This document shows positions 17,084 through 25,333 of a stretch of DNA of 64,000 nucleotides, piece after piece. The DNA comes from Tolypothrix sp. NIES-4075 (lineage in GTDB: Bacteria; Cyanobacteriota; Cyanobacteriia; Cyanobacteriales; Nostocaceae): assembly GCF_002218085.1 (NCBI RefSeq), contig NZ_BDUC01000005.1:386473-450472 (forward strand), written 5' to 3'. How positions within the stretch are numbered: position 1 is the first letter of the stretch; each line of letters opens with the position of its first letter. The notes beneath the pieces were generated by a model. The model ran no database searches, had not been told where the DNA came from, and saw nothing but the letters and a program-made list of their open reading frames with translations. The translations under genes were made by a program, and so were the position numbers.

Positions 17084-18271
17084 ATGGCTCAAATTAACGA
17101 AAATATTAACGATAGCGTTTCTTCTGAAGTCAAAACTAAGTTTAGCGCTTTTCTTGAGCCATTTTTCTTTGAACATCATCGCGATCGCTGTTATCCAGGA
17201 TTGATTTTTCAGCATGGAAAGCGGACAATGCTGCAAATCAACGTACCTGCAAGTGACTTTTCCGGACTTCTCCAAGCTAAACCATCCACAGGTAACGATC
17301 CTGATTCTGGTAAAAATCGTCCAGAAGTCAAAGGTCATGCGAATGAAATTAAAAAATATATTATTGAACGCGCTAAAAAAGATAAACCTTGGATTGTTGG
17401 GACAATCACAGCAAATTTAGATCCAAAAGACATAAAAATTATTGAATTAGGTCGAGGTATTTGTTTAGTTGTTATTCGTCGGGGAGTTAAGTTAGATATC
17501 ACTGATGGACAACATCGTAAAAGTGCGATTCACGAATTAATAGAAAGTGCTGAAAGTCATTTAATTAGTGATGACGATTTTCCGATTACATTAGTTTTAG
17601 AAGGTGATTTTCAGCAATGTCAGGCAGATTTTCGAGACATGGCTCAAACAAGACAATTAGATAAATCTTTGTTAGTATCATTTGGTGAGTTCTCTGGGAG
17701 AGTTGGCATTACCAAAGAATTAATCAAAAGAGTGCCAATGTTTGAAGGTAAGACAGAAAAGATTAAATTGACTCCCGCTACCAAACAAAAGTTAATTTAC
17801 ACAACTAATTTCATCGCTAGATTCGTAAGTTGCGTTTTTACTAACGATCCCAGCCATCAACTTCGAGATTATGATGTTTACGAAGCATCCGATCCTTTGG
17901 TTATTTGTCTTAATCAGTTTTTCTCAGAATGCAGCAACACAGAGTATGTATCTGAAACAAATGTTGAAGAATTAACAGTTGATGAGGTAGCTGCATTCAA
18001 AGAAGATTGCATATTAGGTGTCAGCATTGGATTAGAAATTTTAGGCAGACTCCTATACTCTATCTATAAAGAAGACAATAATTTTGATGAAACAAAAGTT
18101 TCCCAATTAGCGCAGATAGATTGGTCAAGAGATAACCCGGTTTGGAGAGATAACGTAGTTAGAATAGACCCCAATCCTAAAAACCCAGATAAACCTTATA
18201 AACTTTCTACTGCGACAAATGCTGTAACAGATGCAGTTAAAATGGTAAAAATCAAACTGGGATGGATGTAA
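17084..18271 (+). CDS. dndB: DNA sulfur modification protein DndB (DGQHR family)
   Basis: 395 residues, close to the usual DndB length. The motif is ITDGQHRKSAIHELI near residue 145, followed by FRDMAQTRQLDKSLLVSFGEFSGRVGI, a DndB-type segment. In characterised Dnd systems DndB binds the dnd promoter and represses it. It follows the 529-residue DGQHR gene by 103 bases on the same strand and ends six bases from the end of the convergent Dnd-associated gene. An inverted repeat sits across its ribosome-binding site. I call it DndB from length and motif, with the longer neighbour as paralogue. Confidence 0.85.
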   Translation: MAQINENINDSVSSEVKTKFSAFLEPFFFEHHRDRCYPGLIFQHGKRTMLQINVPASDFSGLLQAKPSTGNDPDSGKNRPEVKGHANEIKKYIIERAKKDKPWIVGTITANLDPKDIKIIELGRGICLVVIRRGVKLDITDGQHRKSAIHELIESAESHLISDDDFPITLVLEGDFQQCQADFRDMAQTRQLDKSLLVSFGEFSGRVGITKELIKRVPMFEGKTEKIKLTPATKQKLIYTTNFIARFVSCVFTNDPSHQLRDYDVYEASDPLVICLNQFFSECSNTEYVSETNVEELTVDEVAAFKEDCILGVSIGLEILGRLLYSIYKEDNNFDETKVSQLAQIDWSRDNPVWRDNVVRIDPNPKNPDKPYKLSTATNAVTDAVKMVKIKLGWM

Positions 18272-18277
18272 CCAAAA

Positions 18278-18751
18278 TCAAGACAGGAATTTAGTTAAAT
18301 CAAATTCCTCCTCTTGTTCATCTTTGTTAGTCCTCTCGCAACTGAGAAATAATAAAATACGCTCTGAATAATCAACAGAGCCGTGTAATTCATTTTGCAG
18401 TATTTCTAATCCCCCATTTGCATACTCTTCAAATATCTGATTGCGTTGCCTTTCATATTCCTCCTCATTCAGAGATAAAATTTTGATATCTTTAGTTTCA
18501 TTAATAGCCAATAACTTTATTAAAATATCATGTCCCATAGAAGCAAAATACTCTAACCTAATCGGTGATGGTTCCCTTTTAGATATCTCCCCTAAAGGAA
18601 CACGCTTATTATGCTTTGCACCCAAAGCAGCAGCAAAAGCGATCGCATCCGCAAAAGTCTGAAAAGGACCCATTGCACCATCAGCCGATATTAAAGCCTT
18701 CACCAACTCAGCCTTATCTTTAGCAACCCTGATTCTGCCAGTTTCAGCCAT
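18278..18751 (-). CDS. Dnd system-associated protein 4
   Basis: 157 residues. IRVAKDKAELVKALI, GPFQTFADAIAFAAALGAKHNKR and a C-terminal acidic FDLTKFLS agree with the small family named DNA phosphorothioation-associated protein 4, found only beside dnd genes. The biochemical role is unknown. The gene converges on dndB with a six-base gap, and lies downstream of the second DndD-like ATPase on the same strand. Confidence 0.82.
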   Translation of the reverse strand: MAETGRIRVAKDKAELVKALISADGAMGPFQTFADAIAFAAALGAKHNKRVPLGEISKREPSPIRLEYFASMGHDILIKLLAINETKDIKILSLNEEEYERQRNQIFEEYANGGLEILQNELHGSVDYSERILLFLSCERTNKDEQEEEFDLTKFLS

Positions 18752-18799
18752 AATATTGATATATATTATGTGACAATTTTAACCGAAAATTGATCGCAC

Positions 18800-18882
18800 T
18801 CTCTTATCTTGGCGTACTTGGCGCCTTGGCGGTTCGTTTTAAATAATAATCTCACGCAAAGGCGCAAAGACGCAAAGAAGAA
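18800..18882. repeat. Cyanobacterial extragenic repeat (cttggcg... / gcaaaggcgcaaag)
   Basis: It contains ggcgtacttggcgccttggcggttcg and cgcaaaggcgcaaagacgcaaag. The first half recurs at about 28769-28795. It lies between the Dnd-associated protein 4 gene and the second SMC-like gene. Confidence 0.7.
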
Positions 18883-18885
18883 TTA

Positions 18886-20955
18886 TTAACCCCCACGTTT
18901 AACCTCAACAATCTCCGTATACTCAAACTCATTCGGACTTTGCCTAATCAACGCATATCTTTCCCCACCCAACTCAATATAATCCTGTTCGCAATCAGGT
19001 TTAGAAGAATAATAAGTCAACACATATTCCCTACCTATTCTCTTCCCCATTTCCTCCTCAACTTCACCTCTCCATTGCGTCTGAGTCACCAAAACAATCA
19101 ACTGATTTGCTAATTGCGGAATAGTGTTCGCAATTTGCCGGCGATATTTATTATCCAAACTGCCAAAAGGCGAATCCATCACTATCGGAAACGTGTTACT
19201 ATCTGGCATCATCAGCATTTTTCTTTCACTCCACTCCCGCACCTTGTCGATAATGCTGCCGATAAAAGATAAACTGAGAATTTGATTTTCTCCTGTAGAA
19301 GCTGCAACTAATGCTTCGATTCCAGTTGTATTTTCCACTAGCGTTAATTCATATTTATCGCTTATTTTAGGAATATAGGGTGTAAAAGAAATTTTCCTGA
19401 ATATTTCTTGCACTCGCTTTTCAAGTTGCAAACGAAAGTGATTTTCTTGACGAAACTTAACTTCAGTTAATCGCTCGATTGCGTCTTGGGTAGCTGCGAT
19501 CCGTCGTTGTGCTAATGTTTGCTTATCTTCATTCAGTTTTTGTTTAGCAACTTGCTTATTCAAGCCTTCAATTTCACCTTTCAGATTAGCAATTTGCTGT
19601 TGATTTGCACCTTGTTCTAACGTCAACTCTCTAATTTTTTCTTCAATTTCATCTAACCGCTTTTGTAAACTGCGAATTTCTTCACTTGGGTCTTTTCGCA
19701 AGCGCTCTTGAATAGTATCTAACTCACCTTCAATTTGAGATATAGTTTGCCTCAACTGATTAATTCTGGCTTGTTCTTTATCAACTTCTTCCCAAAACGC
19801 GACTGCTTGGTTGTCAATTTCATCTACTTGAGCGCTCATGCGGAAAGCTGTTTCTTCTATCGCTGAAGAACCAGCTTTATCGAGCATTTTTTTTACATTT
19901 TCGTGTCGATGAGTTCCATCGTGTAATTCTGCACCACAAATACAGCGTTTAGAGTTGAGTAAGTCGGTAACAAACTCCCGCGAAATCCCCGCAGTTAATT
20001 CCCCACGCTGCTTTAAATCTTCAACAATAGTACGAAATTCTATTGTAGTTGACCATAGCAACACAGTATAACCGCGTGTAGAAATAACTCTTTTCAGTGC
20101 TTCTCTGGTTTTTTTGAGATTATCTTGGTTTGCTTTTTTTTGGTTTTCTAACTCTTGCCGTCTTTCTTGAATTTCTTTAGCAGCGCTGAGTTCTCGCAAA
20201 CGGCTACTTGTCTCTTTTTTAAAGGTTTCTTGATATTCTAATTCTTGTTTTATTTCCGTTTGTCGCTTGGTGATGCGCTCAATTTCGCGCTCTAGCTTTT
20301 CTTGCTGTCTTAAAAGCTGTTTCGTTTGGGAATTACCGATGAGTTTTAATTCATTATCTAAAGTTTTCTTTGCTTCTCCCAAATGCTTGATAGAACGATT
20401 TATTACTTCTACCCCCAAAAGCATCTTTGTCGCTTCCGCGATTTCCGCTTTTTTATCAGAACGCACTATTTGCTCAATCCGTTCGCCATCGAAGAAGAAA
20501 TATTGATGTAAATTACTTGGTAAAATTTGATTGATGATATCTTCTGGTTGTTGGAGTGGAAAATACCAGCGTCCATCATCTCCAGATACTTGCATTAATA
20601 ATTCTGTCTTCCCAACATCAATATCAGTTGCATTTTTATAAACTCGACACTGACGTTTGACGTTGTAGCGTTTGCTGTCATGTTCCCAACCGATTTCTAC
20701 CCAACATTCTACAGCTTGCCCGATTTCAGCTTCTGCGATCGCTCGCTTATTAACTAACTGCTCAACGGATGCAAATGCTGCACTAAATTTCTCATACAGC
20801 ACCCATGTAAATCCATTCAGCAGACTGGTTTTTCCCGCACCATTATTCCCGTGAATAATTGTTGTGTTATCATCCTCACCAACTGCTAAGATGATTTCTG
20901 GTGTTTTGCCATAAAAAGAGCGAAAGTTACACAGCTTGATTGAAGTCAGCTTCAT
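18886..20955 (-). CDS. Second DndD/Rad50-like ATPase in the Dnd island
   Basis: 689 residues. Walker A GNNGAGKTSLL (about 36-46), FFFDGERIEQIV (about 153-164, the motif also seen in DndD), a long coiled coil on both sides of a CxCG turn (C338, C340 in KRCICGAEL, followed by His residues 344, 349 and nearby), and a C-terminal head with a degenerate signature (GENQILSLSF) and Walker B IVMDSPFGSLD. The CxCG turn at the coiled-coil tip resembles a Rad50 zinc hook. It is clearly related to DndD but is not the dndC/dndE-linked copy. The ATG overlaps the stop of a 57-codon gene (ATGA), so the two are translationally coupled. Likely role: nucleic-acid sensing or effector ATPase; this is inference. 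Confidence 0.85.
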   Translation of the reverse strand: MKLTSIKLCNFRSFYGKTPEIILAVGEDDNTTIIHGNNGAGKTSLLNGFTWVLYEKFSAAFASVEQLVNKRAIAEAEIGQAVECWVEIGWEHDSKRYNVKRQCRVYKNATDIDVGKTELLMQVSGDDGRWYFPLQQPEDIINQILPSNLHQYFFFDGERIEQIVRSDKKAEIAEATKMLLGVEVINRSIKHLGEAKKTLDNELKLIGNSQTKQLLRQQEKLEREIERITKRQTEIKQELEYQETFKKETSSRLRELSAAKEIQERRQELENQKKANQDNLKKTREALKRVISTRGYTVLLWSTTIEFRTIVEDLKQRGELTAGISREFVTDLLNSKRCICGAELHDGTHRHENVKKMLDKAGSSAIEETAFRMSAQVDEIDNQAVAFWEEVDKEQARINQLRQTISQIEGELDTIQERLRKDPSEEIRSLQKRLDEIEEKIRELTLEQGANQQQIANLKGEIEGLNKQVAKQKLNEDKQTLAQRRIAATQDAIERLTEVKFRQENHFRLQLEKRVQEIFRKISFTPYIPKISDKYELTLVENTTGIEALVAASTGENQILSLSFIGSIIDKVREWSERKMLMMPDSNTFPIVMDSPFGSLDNKYRRQIANTIPQLANQLIVLVTQTQWRGEVEEEMGKRIGREYVLTYYSSKPDCEQDYIELGGERYALIRQSPNEFEYTEIVEVKRGG

Positions 20956-21125
20956 TGCACAACTTCCTTCACTATTTTTAATATATCATCATTAATATGG
21001 CTGAGACTTTTCTTATCCAGTCTGCTTTTTTCTAAATGCCATACCTGCTCAATAATTTTCTGCACTTCCGGTGGAGCATTGATAATTGGCTCCTGAACTT
21101 CATCGATATTCGGCTCTTTTGTCAT
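20952..21125 (-). CDS. 57-residue protein coupled to the second DndD-like ATPase
   Basis: Read from the minus strand: it starts MTKEPNIDEVQEPIINAPPE and ends in ILKIVKEVVQ, with stop TGA at 20952-20954. That TGA overlaps the ATG of the ATPase gene (20953-20955), the classic ATGA coupling. The protein is charged, with no hydrophobic segment, probably helical after residue about 18 (PPEVQKIIEQVWHLEKSRL). I recognise no family. The overlap, consistent codon use and strand make a real gene likely. It may be a subunit or a regulator of the ATPase. Confidence 0.72.
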   Translation of the reverse strand: MTKEPNIDEVQEPIINAPPEVQKIIEQVWHLEKSRLDKKSLSHINDDILKIVKEVVQ

Positions 21126-21471
21126 TTCGGTTTGAAAATAAATTTTTATTCTCTATTTTAACCGTCTCTACTCCTGTAGACACAACCTAAAAGCTACTTT
21201 TATCCTTATCTTTATTTTCAGGCAAAAAAATAGTAAATTAGCAATTATTTGTCAAAAATCGCTTTCTTTTTCAACTGTTTCCTGATATTATTAAATATAA
21301 CTAAATAAGTTTCATGATAATGGAGTGGTGACTGTTTTAAAAATTTTGCTAACATCCCATTATACTAAAATCAATCTCATATTTATTATCATCTCATATT
21401 TACCCCTGTTTTTATCGTTTTTTTTCTTTTATTTATAAAAATTTATTTTCCCAAATTGGTGCAATTAAAGG
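21126..21471. other. AT-rich intergenic region upstream of the 57-residue gene
   Basis: 346 bases, strongly AT-rich with several T-runs. It must contain the end of the helicase transcript (leftward) and the promoter of the small gene and ATPase pair. No clear repeat, RNA or operator was recognised. Confidence 0.4.
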
Positions 21472-22944
21472 TTAGATATCCAACAAATCGTATCTCTTTT
21501 GTAAAGCGAGTAATTTCATCCTGGCTTCACCTGCATTATCAGCTAAATCAGCAAACTCGACAAAGCGACGCAATTCTTTTCTTAACAAATTGCGCTCAAC
21601 TTCTAAAGTGTTTCTGTCAAGTTCTGGCGGTAACACAATCATGTCAAATATAGTAGCGCGTTCTTTACCTGGGTGAGGGCGTAAAACTCTCCCTCTTCGC
21701 TGGATAAATTGGCGGGGATTTCCCGAACTTGCCAAAATTACAGCAGTTTGAATTGCGGGAATATCGACTCCTTCATCTAAGCAGCGAATTGCTACTAAAC
21801 CTTGCAATTCGCCGCTTTCAAATTGATGGCGCAAAGTTTCCCTTTCTTGTAAAGGCGTTTTTGCGGTGTAGGTGCTGACACGATACCCCAGTTCTCCTCC
21901 TAATATTTTGGCAACTGCTTTGAGTTGGTGTAGCGAAGAACGTCCCTCTTCTTGTGCGCCATCACTACAATAAAAAAGAGTGTGAGTAGTTTCGCGACGA
22001 GTTAGCATTAATTCGCGCAAGGCGTTTAATTTGTTTTCTGCCGCACCAATTAATCTTGCCCGTTGCATTAACAAAGGTTTTAAATCTTCGTTGCCTTCAA
22101 AGTCCCCTACATCTAAATTTTCTCGTTCTCGATATAATAAAGCTCGCCCAATTCTTTTAGTTAATTTTAAATAAGCAATACTTTCTACTTCTGTTAACTC
22201 TACCAAGATGGGATGATACAAATAATGTACTAACGCCCCTTGAGAAATTGCATTCCTTAAAGTGAATTCTGGTTGAAGAACGGCACCAAAGTAATTAAAT
22301 AAAGATTGAGTGCCATCATCATCAAAATATCTTTCTGGTGTCGCAGAAAGAGCGAGTCGTAAACCCACGCGGCGTGGTAAACTTTCTTCCAACTTAGGTG
22401 CGCCTAAGTTATGTGCTTCGTCACCAATAATCAAAGTCTTTTCAGGAAAGTACTTGAGTTGAGATTGAAAGCCATCGCCAATTAATGTGGAATTGGTAGT
22501 AACAACCGTGAGAAACGATTGCGAACCAGAACGCACGTTATAAAGTTGGGTAGAAAGTTGACTTTGCCACGTTCGTAAATCTTCAAAGGCTAAAATGGGC
22601 TGCAAGTTGAATTTTTCACATTCTCGCGCCCATTGGGTGACAAGATGACGAAAGGGACACACCACAAGTATTGCTTGCAAGTTAATTTGTTTGTATAACT
22701 CGCAAGCGATCGCCAATGCTGTAATCGTCTTACCACTACCAGTAGCCATCTTCAGCGTACCTCTGCCGTTGTTGGCAAACCAAGACTCAACAGCTTGTCG
22801 TTGATATTGCCGTAATTGCAGATATTGCGGCATTCTGGGGCATCCTGGTAGTTTATGAGTTTGATAATTGCCCTTACTTTCGCCGGCAAATGGTTTTTTC
22901 AGCTTGAAAGTGGGCAATTTCTCAACTCGTGGCGTCAGGTACAT
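21472..22944 (-). CDS. DNA phosphorothioation system restriction enzyme family (SF2 helicase)
   Basis: 490 residues. Superfamily-2 helicase with Q-type LRQYQRQAVESW, motif I MATGSGKT, motif II GDEAHN, motif III LALSATPER, then the second RecA domain with LVAIRCLDEGVDIP and motif VI QRRGRVLRP. This matches the family named DNA phosphorothioation system restriction enzyme (DEAD/DEAH type), which occurs beside dnd genes. No separate nuclease domain is visible, so cleavage activity, if any, must come from an unrecognised part or a partner. It is 346 bases upstream of the 57-residue gene on the same strand. It is the outermost Dnd gene; lexA follows. Confidence 0.83.
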   Translation of the reverse strand: MYLTPRVEKLPTFKLKKPFAGESKGNYQTHKLPGCPRMPQYLQLRQYQRQAVESWFANNGRGTLKMATGSGKTITALAIACELYKQINLQAILVVCPFRHLVTQWARECEKFNLQPILAFEDLRTWQSQLSTQLYNVRSGSQSFLTVVTTNSTLIGDGFQSQLKYFPEKTLIIGDEAHNLGAPKLEESLPRRVGLRLALSATPERYFDDDGTQSLFNYFGAVLQPEFTLRNAISQGALVHYLYHPILVELTEVESIAYLKLTKRIGRALLYRERENLDVGDFEGNEDLKPLLMQRARLIGAAENKLNALRELMLTRRETTHTLFYCSDGAQEEGRSSLHQLKAVAKILGGELGYRVSTYTAKTPLQERETLRHQFESGELQGLVAIRCLDEGVDIPAIQTAVILASSGNPRQFIQRRGRVLRPHPGKERATIFDMIVLPPELDRNTLEVERNLLRKELRRFVEFADLADNAGEARMKLLALQKRYDLLDI

Positions 22945-23076
22945 ATAAACAGCGATGACTAAAATGGTGATGAAACGAGAATTGGTTTGAACGTTGTTAG
23001 TAGTTAGTAGTTAGTTGTTTTATAAACCACTAACTACTATCCACTAACTACTATCCACGCTCCCACTACCCATATA
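22945..23076. repeat. taactac / ccactaact repeats between lexA and the Dnd helicase
   Basis: It contains ttagtagttagtagttag on the left and ccactaactac units (about 23025-23058) on the right, forming an imperfect inverted repeat. No gene. Confidence 0.65.
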
Positions 23077-23682
23077 TCAGTTGTAACCTCGCCAGACACC
23101 GATAAGGGTACCTTGCACCTCTACTTGTACTGCGGATACTTCGATAGGGTTGTATTTGGGATTTGCAGGTTTGAGGGTGACGCGATCGCCATTTCTGTAA
23201 AATCGCTTCAATGTCGTACCGTGTCCTTCGACTCTGGCGGCGACAATAATACCATTTTTCAGATGATCTGGTTCTGGTACGGGACGCAGAAATACCACAT
23301 CTCCATCGACAATCGAATCTTCAACCATACTATCGCCAGCTACCCGCAAAGCATATGTGTGCGGAGGTAACGACAAATTACCCAAATCCAGATGTTCCAC
23401 AGCATCCGTAAACGGTTCGATTAAACCGCCGGCAGCGATTGTACCTAAAATTGGTACACCTGGTTTTTGCGGACGCAAAATCCGAATTGTTCGCGCCTTA
23501 CCTTCACTCCATTCAATATGTCCCTTGGCGCGTAAATGTTCCAAGCGGCTTTGAATGGGTGCAGGTGATTTCAGGTTCATCGCTTGCATCATTTGCCTAA
23601 TTGAAGGCGAATGCTGGTGCGATCGGATGTATTCCGCCAGCCATTCGTAAAGTTCTTGTTGAGCTTCTGTTAGTCTTTCCAT
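23077..23682 (-). CDS. lexA: LexA repressor
   Basis: 201 residues, the normal LexA length. Winged helix-turn-helix at 1-65 (SPSIRQMMQAMNLKSPAPIQSRLEHL), then the S24 peptidase domain. The self-cleavage site A84-G85 in TIAAGGL, the catalytic serine S118 in AGDSMVED and lysine K159 in TTLKRF are all present, unlike some unicellular cyanobacterial LexA proteins that lack them, so RecA-stimulated cleavage is possible. A site matching the Anabaena LexA box lies just upstream, giving autoregulation. argF is upstream on the same strand. Confidence 0.96.
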   Translation of the reverse strand: MERLTEAQQELYEWLAEYIRSHQHSPSIRQMMQAMNLKSPAPIQSRLEHLRAKGHIEWSEGKARTIRILRPQKPGVPILGTIAAGGLIEPFTDAVEHLDLGNLSLPPHTYALRVAGDSMVEDSIVDGDVVFLRPVPEPDHLKNGIIVAARVEGHGTTLKRFYRNGDRVTLKPANPKYNPIEVSAVQVEVQGTLIGVWRGYN

Positions 23683-23715
23683 AAATTAGTAGGGAGACAA
23701 AGTACAAATGTCTCT

Positions 23716-23729
23716 AGAACATTAGTACT
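23716..23729 (-). promoter_or_regulatory. LexA box in the lexA promoter
   Basis: The minus strand reads AGTACTAATGTTCT, an exact match to the RGTACNNNDGTWCB consensus reported for Anabaena LexA. It lies 34 bases upstream of the lexA start. A second, imperfect copy (AGTACAAATGTCTC, plus strand) lies at 23701-23714. Confidence 0.75.
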
Positions 23730-23811
23730 ACAAAAAAACCCCTAATGGTAAGGTAAAAGTAAAAAGTTAAAAGGAAAAACAGAAGAAATAGTAATTTTTA
23801 CCTTTTACCTT

Positions 23812-24741
23812 TTACCTTGTTTCCTCTGCCCCTAAGATACTTGCAAGTAAAGCTTTTTGAGCGTGCATCCGATTTTCTGCCTGATCCCAAACTCGTGAGT
23901 GAGAGCCTTCAATTACAGATTCAGTAATTTCTTCACCGCGATGAGCTGGTAAACAGTGTAAAACAATTGCGTCGCGGTTGGCAAGACTTAATAGCAGATC
24001 GTTGATTTGGTAGGATTGGAAAATTGGTAGCCTCGCGCCGGCTTCTGCTTCTTGCCCCATACTTGCCCAAACATCAGTATAAAGTACAGAAGCTCCCTTT
24101 ACTGCGGCTTCTGGGTCATTAGTTAAGATAACTTCAGTTTTGTTGTTGGCTATTGCGCGTGCTTTTTCGGTGATGGCTGCATTTGGCTCATAGCCAACTG
24201 GCGTGGCAATTCTTACATTCATCCCTACCAAAGCACAGCCTAGCATCAGAGAATTGGCGACATTATTACCATCGCCCACATAAGTTAAGGTTAAGCCAGC
24301 TAGAGTACCAAAACATTCTTGAATCGTCATTAAATCTGCCAATACCTGACAGGGATGCCCTAAATCGGTAAGCGCATTAATTACGGGAATTTTGGCATAA
24401 TGGGCAAAAATTTCCAAATCTTGCTGTGCGAAGGTGCGAATTGCCAAAATATCCAAATATCGATCCAACACCCGCGCTGTATCTTCTATCGGTTCCCCGC
24501 GACTCACTTGGGTGACATTCGGGTTAAGATCAATCACCTGTCCACCCAGTTGATACATCGCCACTGTAAAACTGACTCGTGTGCGAGTTGAAGCTTTGGA
24601 AAACAACAACCCCAGCACTTTAGGACAATGCAACTTTAGCCGTTGTGATTTCAACTCAGTTGCCAAAAGCAAGAGTTCTTGAACTTCGGTTGCACTCAAG
24701 TCCGCCAAGCTTAATAAATCTCGTCCGATCAACGCTGCCAT
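23812..24741 (-). CDS. argF: Ornithine carbamoyltransferase
   Basis: 309 residues, standard length. The carbamoyl-phosphate loop is visible as SKASTRTRVSF, with HPCQVLADLMT (the HPxQ motif), and the ornithine-side catalytic motif HCLPAHRGEEIT. It converts ornithine and carbamoyl phosphate to citrulline in arginine synthesis, in the cytoplasm. It is upstream of lexA on the same strand with a 129-base gap that holds the LexA box. Confidence 0.96.
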   Translation of the reverse strand: MAALIGRDLLSLADLSATEVQELLLLATELKSQRLKLHCPKVLGLLFSKASTRTRVSFTVAMYQLGGQVIDLNPNVTQVSRGEPIEDTARVLDRYLDILAIRTFAQQDLEIFAHYAKIPVINALTDLGHPCQVLADLMTIQECFGTLAGLTLTYVGDGNNVANSLMLGCALVGMNVRIATPVGYEPNAAITEKARAIANNKTEVILTNDPEAAVKGASVLYTDVWASMGQEAEAGARLPIFQSYQINDLLLSLANRDAIVLHCLPAHRGEEITESVIEGSHSRVWDQAENRMHAQKALLASILGAEETR

Positions 24742-25065
24742 TGTTGTGATCTGTAAAGAACAATTATGTCTTGCTTGTTCGCTTCGCGCGTGCCGTATTA
24801 ATAAAATACCACTTTAAAACCTTACCAGATATTTTGGTGTTCAGCCTGGGATTTCAGATATGAATCTTCATTACTCCCTACTCACAATTTTTTCGATTTG
24901 TTTGCACGAAGAAAGCAGCCTTCAATAAATCATTTACAGGCGGAAAAATCATATTTTCTTTTTTTGCACTCTTACTTGTGCAAAAAGCTTCCTTATGCTA
25001 CGATATGAAATTGGTATGATGTGTAAAAAGAAAAAATTTTTGCGCTCGTCCAGAGTTAGCGCTTC
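24742..25065. other. Intergenic region upstream of tRNA-Thr
   Basis: 324 bases. It includes a short extragenic element (cttgttcgcttcgcgcgtgccg, about 24774-24795), a hairpin TTTGCAC/GTGCAAA (about 24964-24984), and a plausible tRNA promoter with TTGTGC at about 24977 and TACGAT 17 bases later. No coding sequence. Confidence 0.45.
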
Positions 25066-25137
25066 GCCAGCATAGCACAGTGGTAGTGCATCCGACTTGT
25101 AATCGGAAGGTCGTCGGTTCAAATCCGACTGCTGGCT
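25066..25137 (+). tRNA. tRNA-Thr (anticodon TGT)
   Basis: 72-base cloverleaf. Acceptor arms GCCAGCA (25066-25072) and TGCTGGC (25130-25136) pair fully, with discriminator T. D arm GCAC..GTGC. Anticodon stem TCCGA/TCGGA with loop CTTGTAA gives TGT at positions 34-36, reading threonine ACA. T arm GTCGG-TTCAAAT-CCGAC. CCA is not encoded. Confidence 0.96.
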
Positions 25138-25201
25138 TTGTCTGTGGAATCGTTTTATAAGAAAGTAGGTTGAAAACCCCGTGCAATCATACGACGGGGA
25201 C

Positions 25202-25241
25202 GGCGGCTAAAATGTCGGACGCAGGTTCCGACATCGCCGCC
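25202..25241. other. Strong hairpin downstream of tRNA-Thr
   Basis: GGCGGC (25202-25207) and ATGTCGGA (25212-25219) pair with TCCGACAT (25227-25234) and GCCGCC (25236-25241), loop cgcaggt. The outer arms CCCCGT (about 25177) and ACGGGG-like sequence (about 25193) add another small stem just before it. There is no U-tract directly after it, so it is not a standard terminator. Confidence 0.6.
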
Positions 25242-25333
25242 TCATGAAAACCACTTTAAGGCAGGTTTTAAGATGCCAATCACTTTTTTTCGGAATAATC
25301 TTAGAAAATAGTGTATAATTACTGAGCAATTTT

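Noticed and set aside
18886..20955. Calling this gene dndD
   Set aside because: The dndD with the standard place between dndC and dndE is at 11488-13470; this one differs by its CxCG hook and has a different partner.
24964..24984. Intrinsic terminator
   Set aside because: The T-run precedes the hairpin on the plus strand and becomes an A-run after it on the minus strand, so neither strand gives a stem followed by U.
25066..25137. tRNA-Thr as the attachment site of an island including the Dnd genes
   Set aside because: No duplicate of the tRNA end was seen near 9400 or 23000, no integrase is present, and lexA and argF lie in between.
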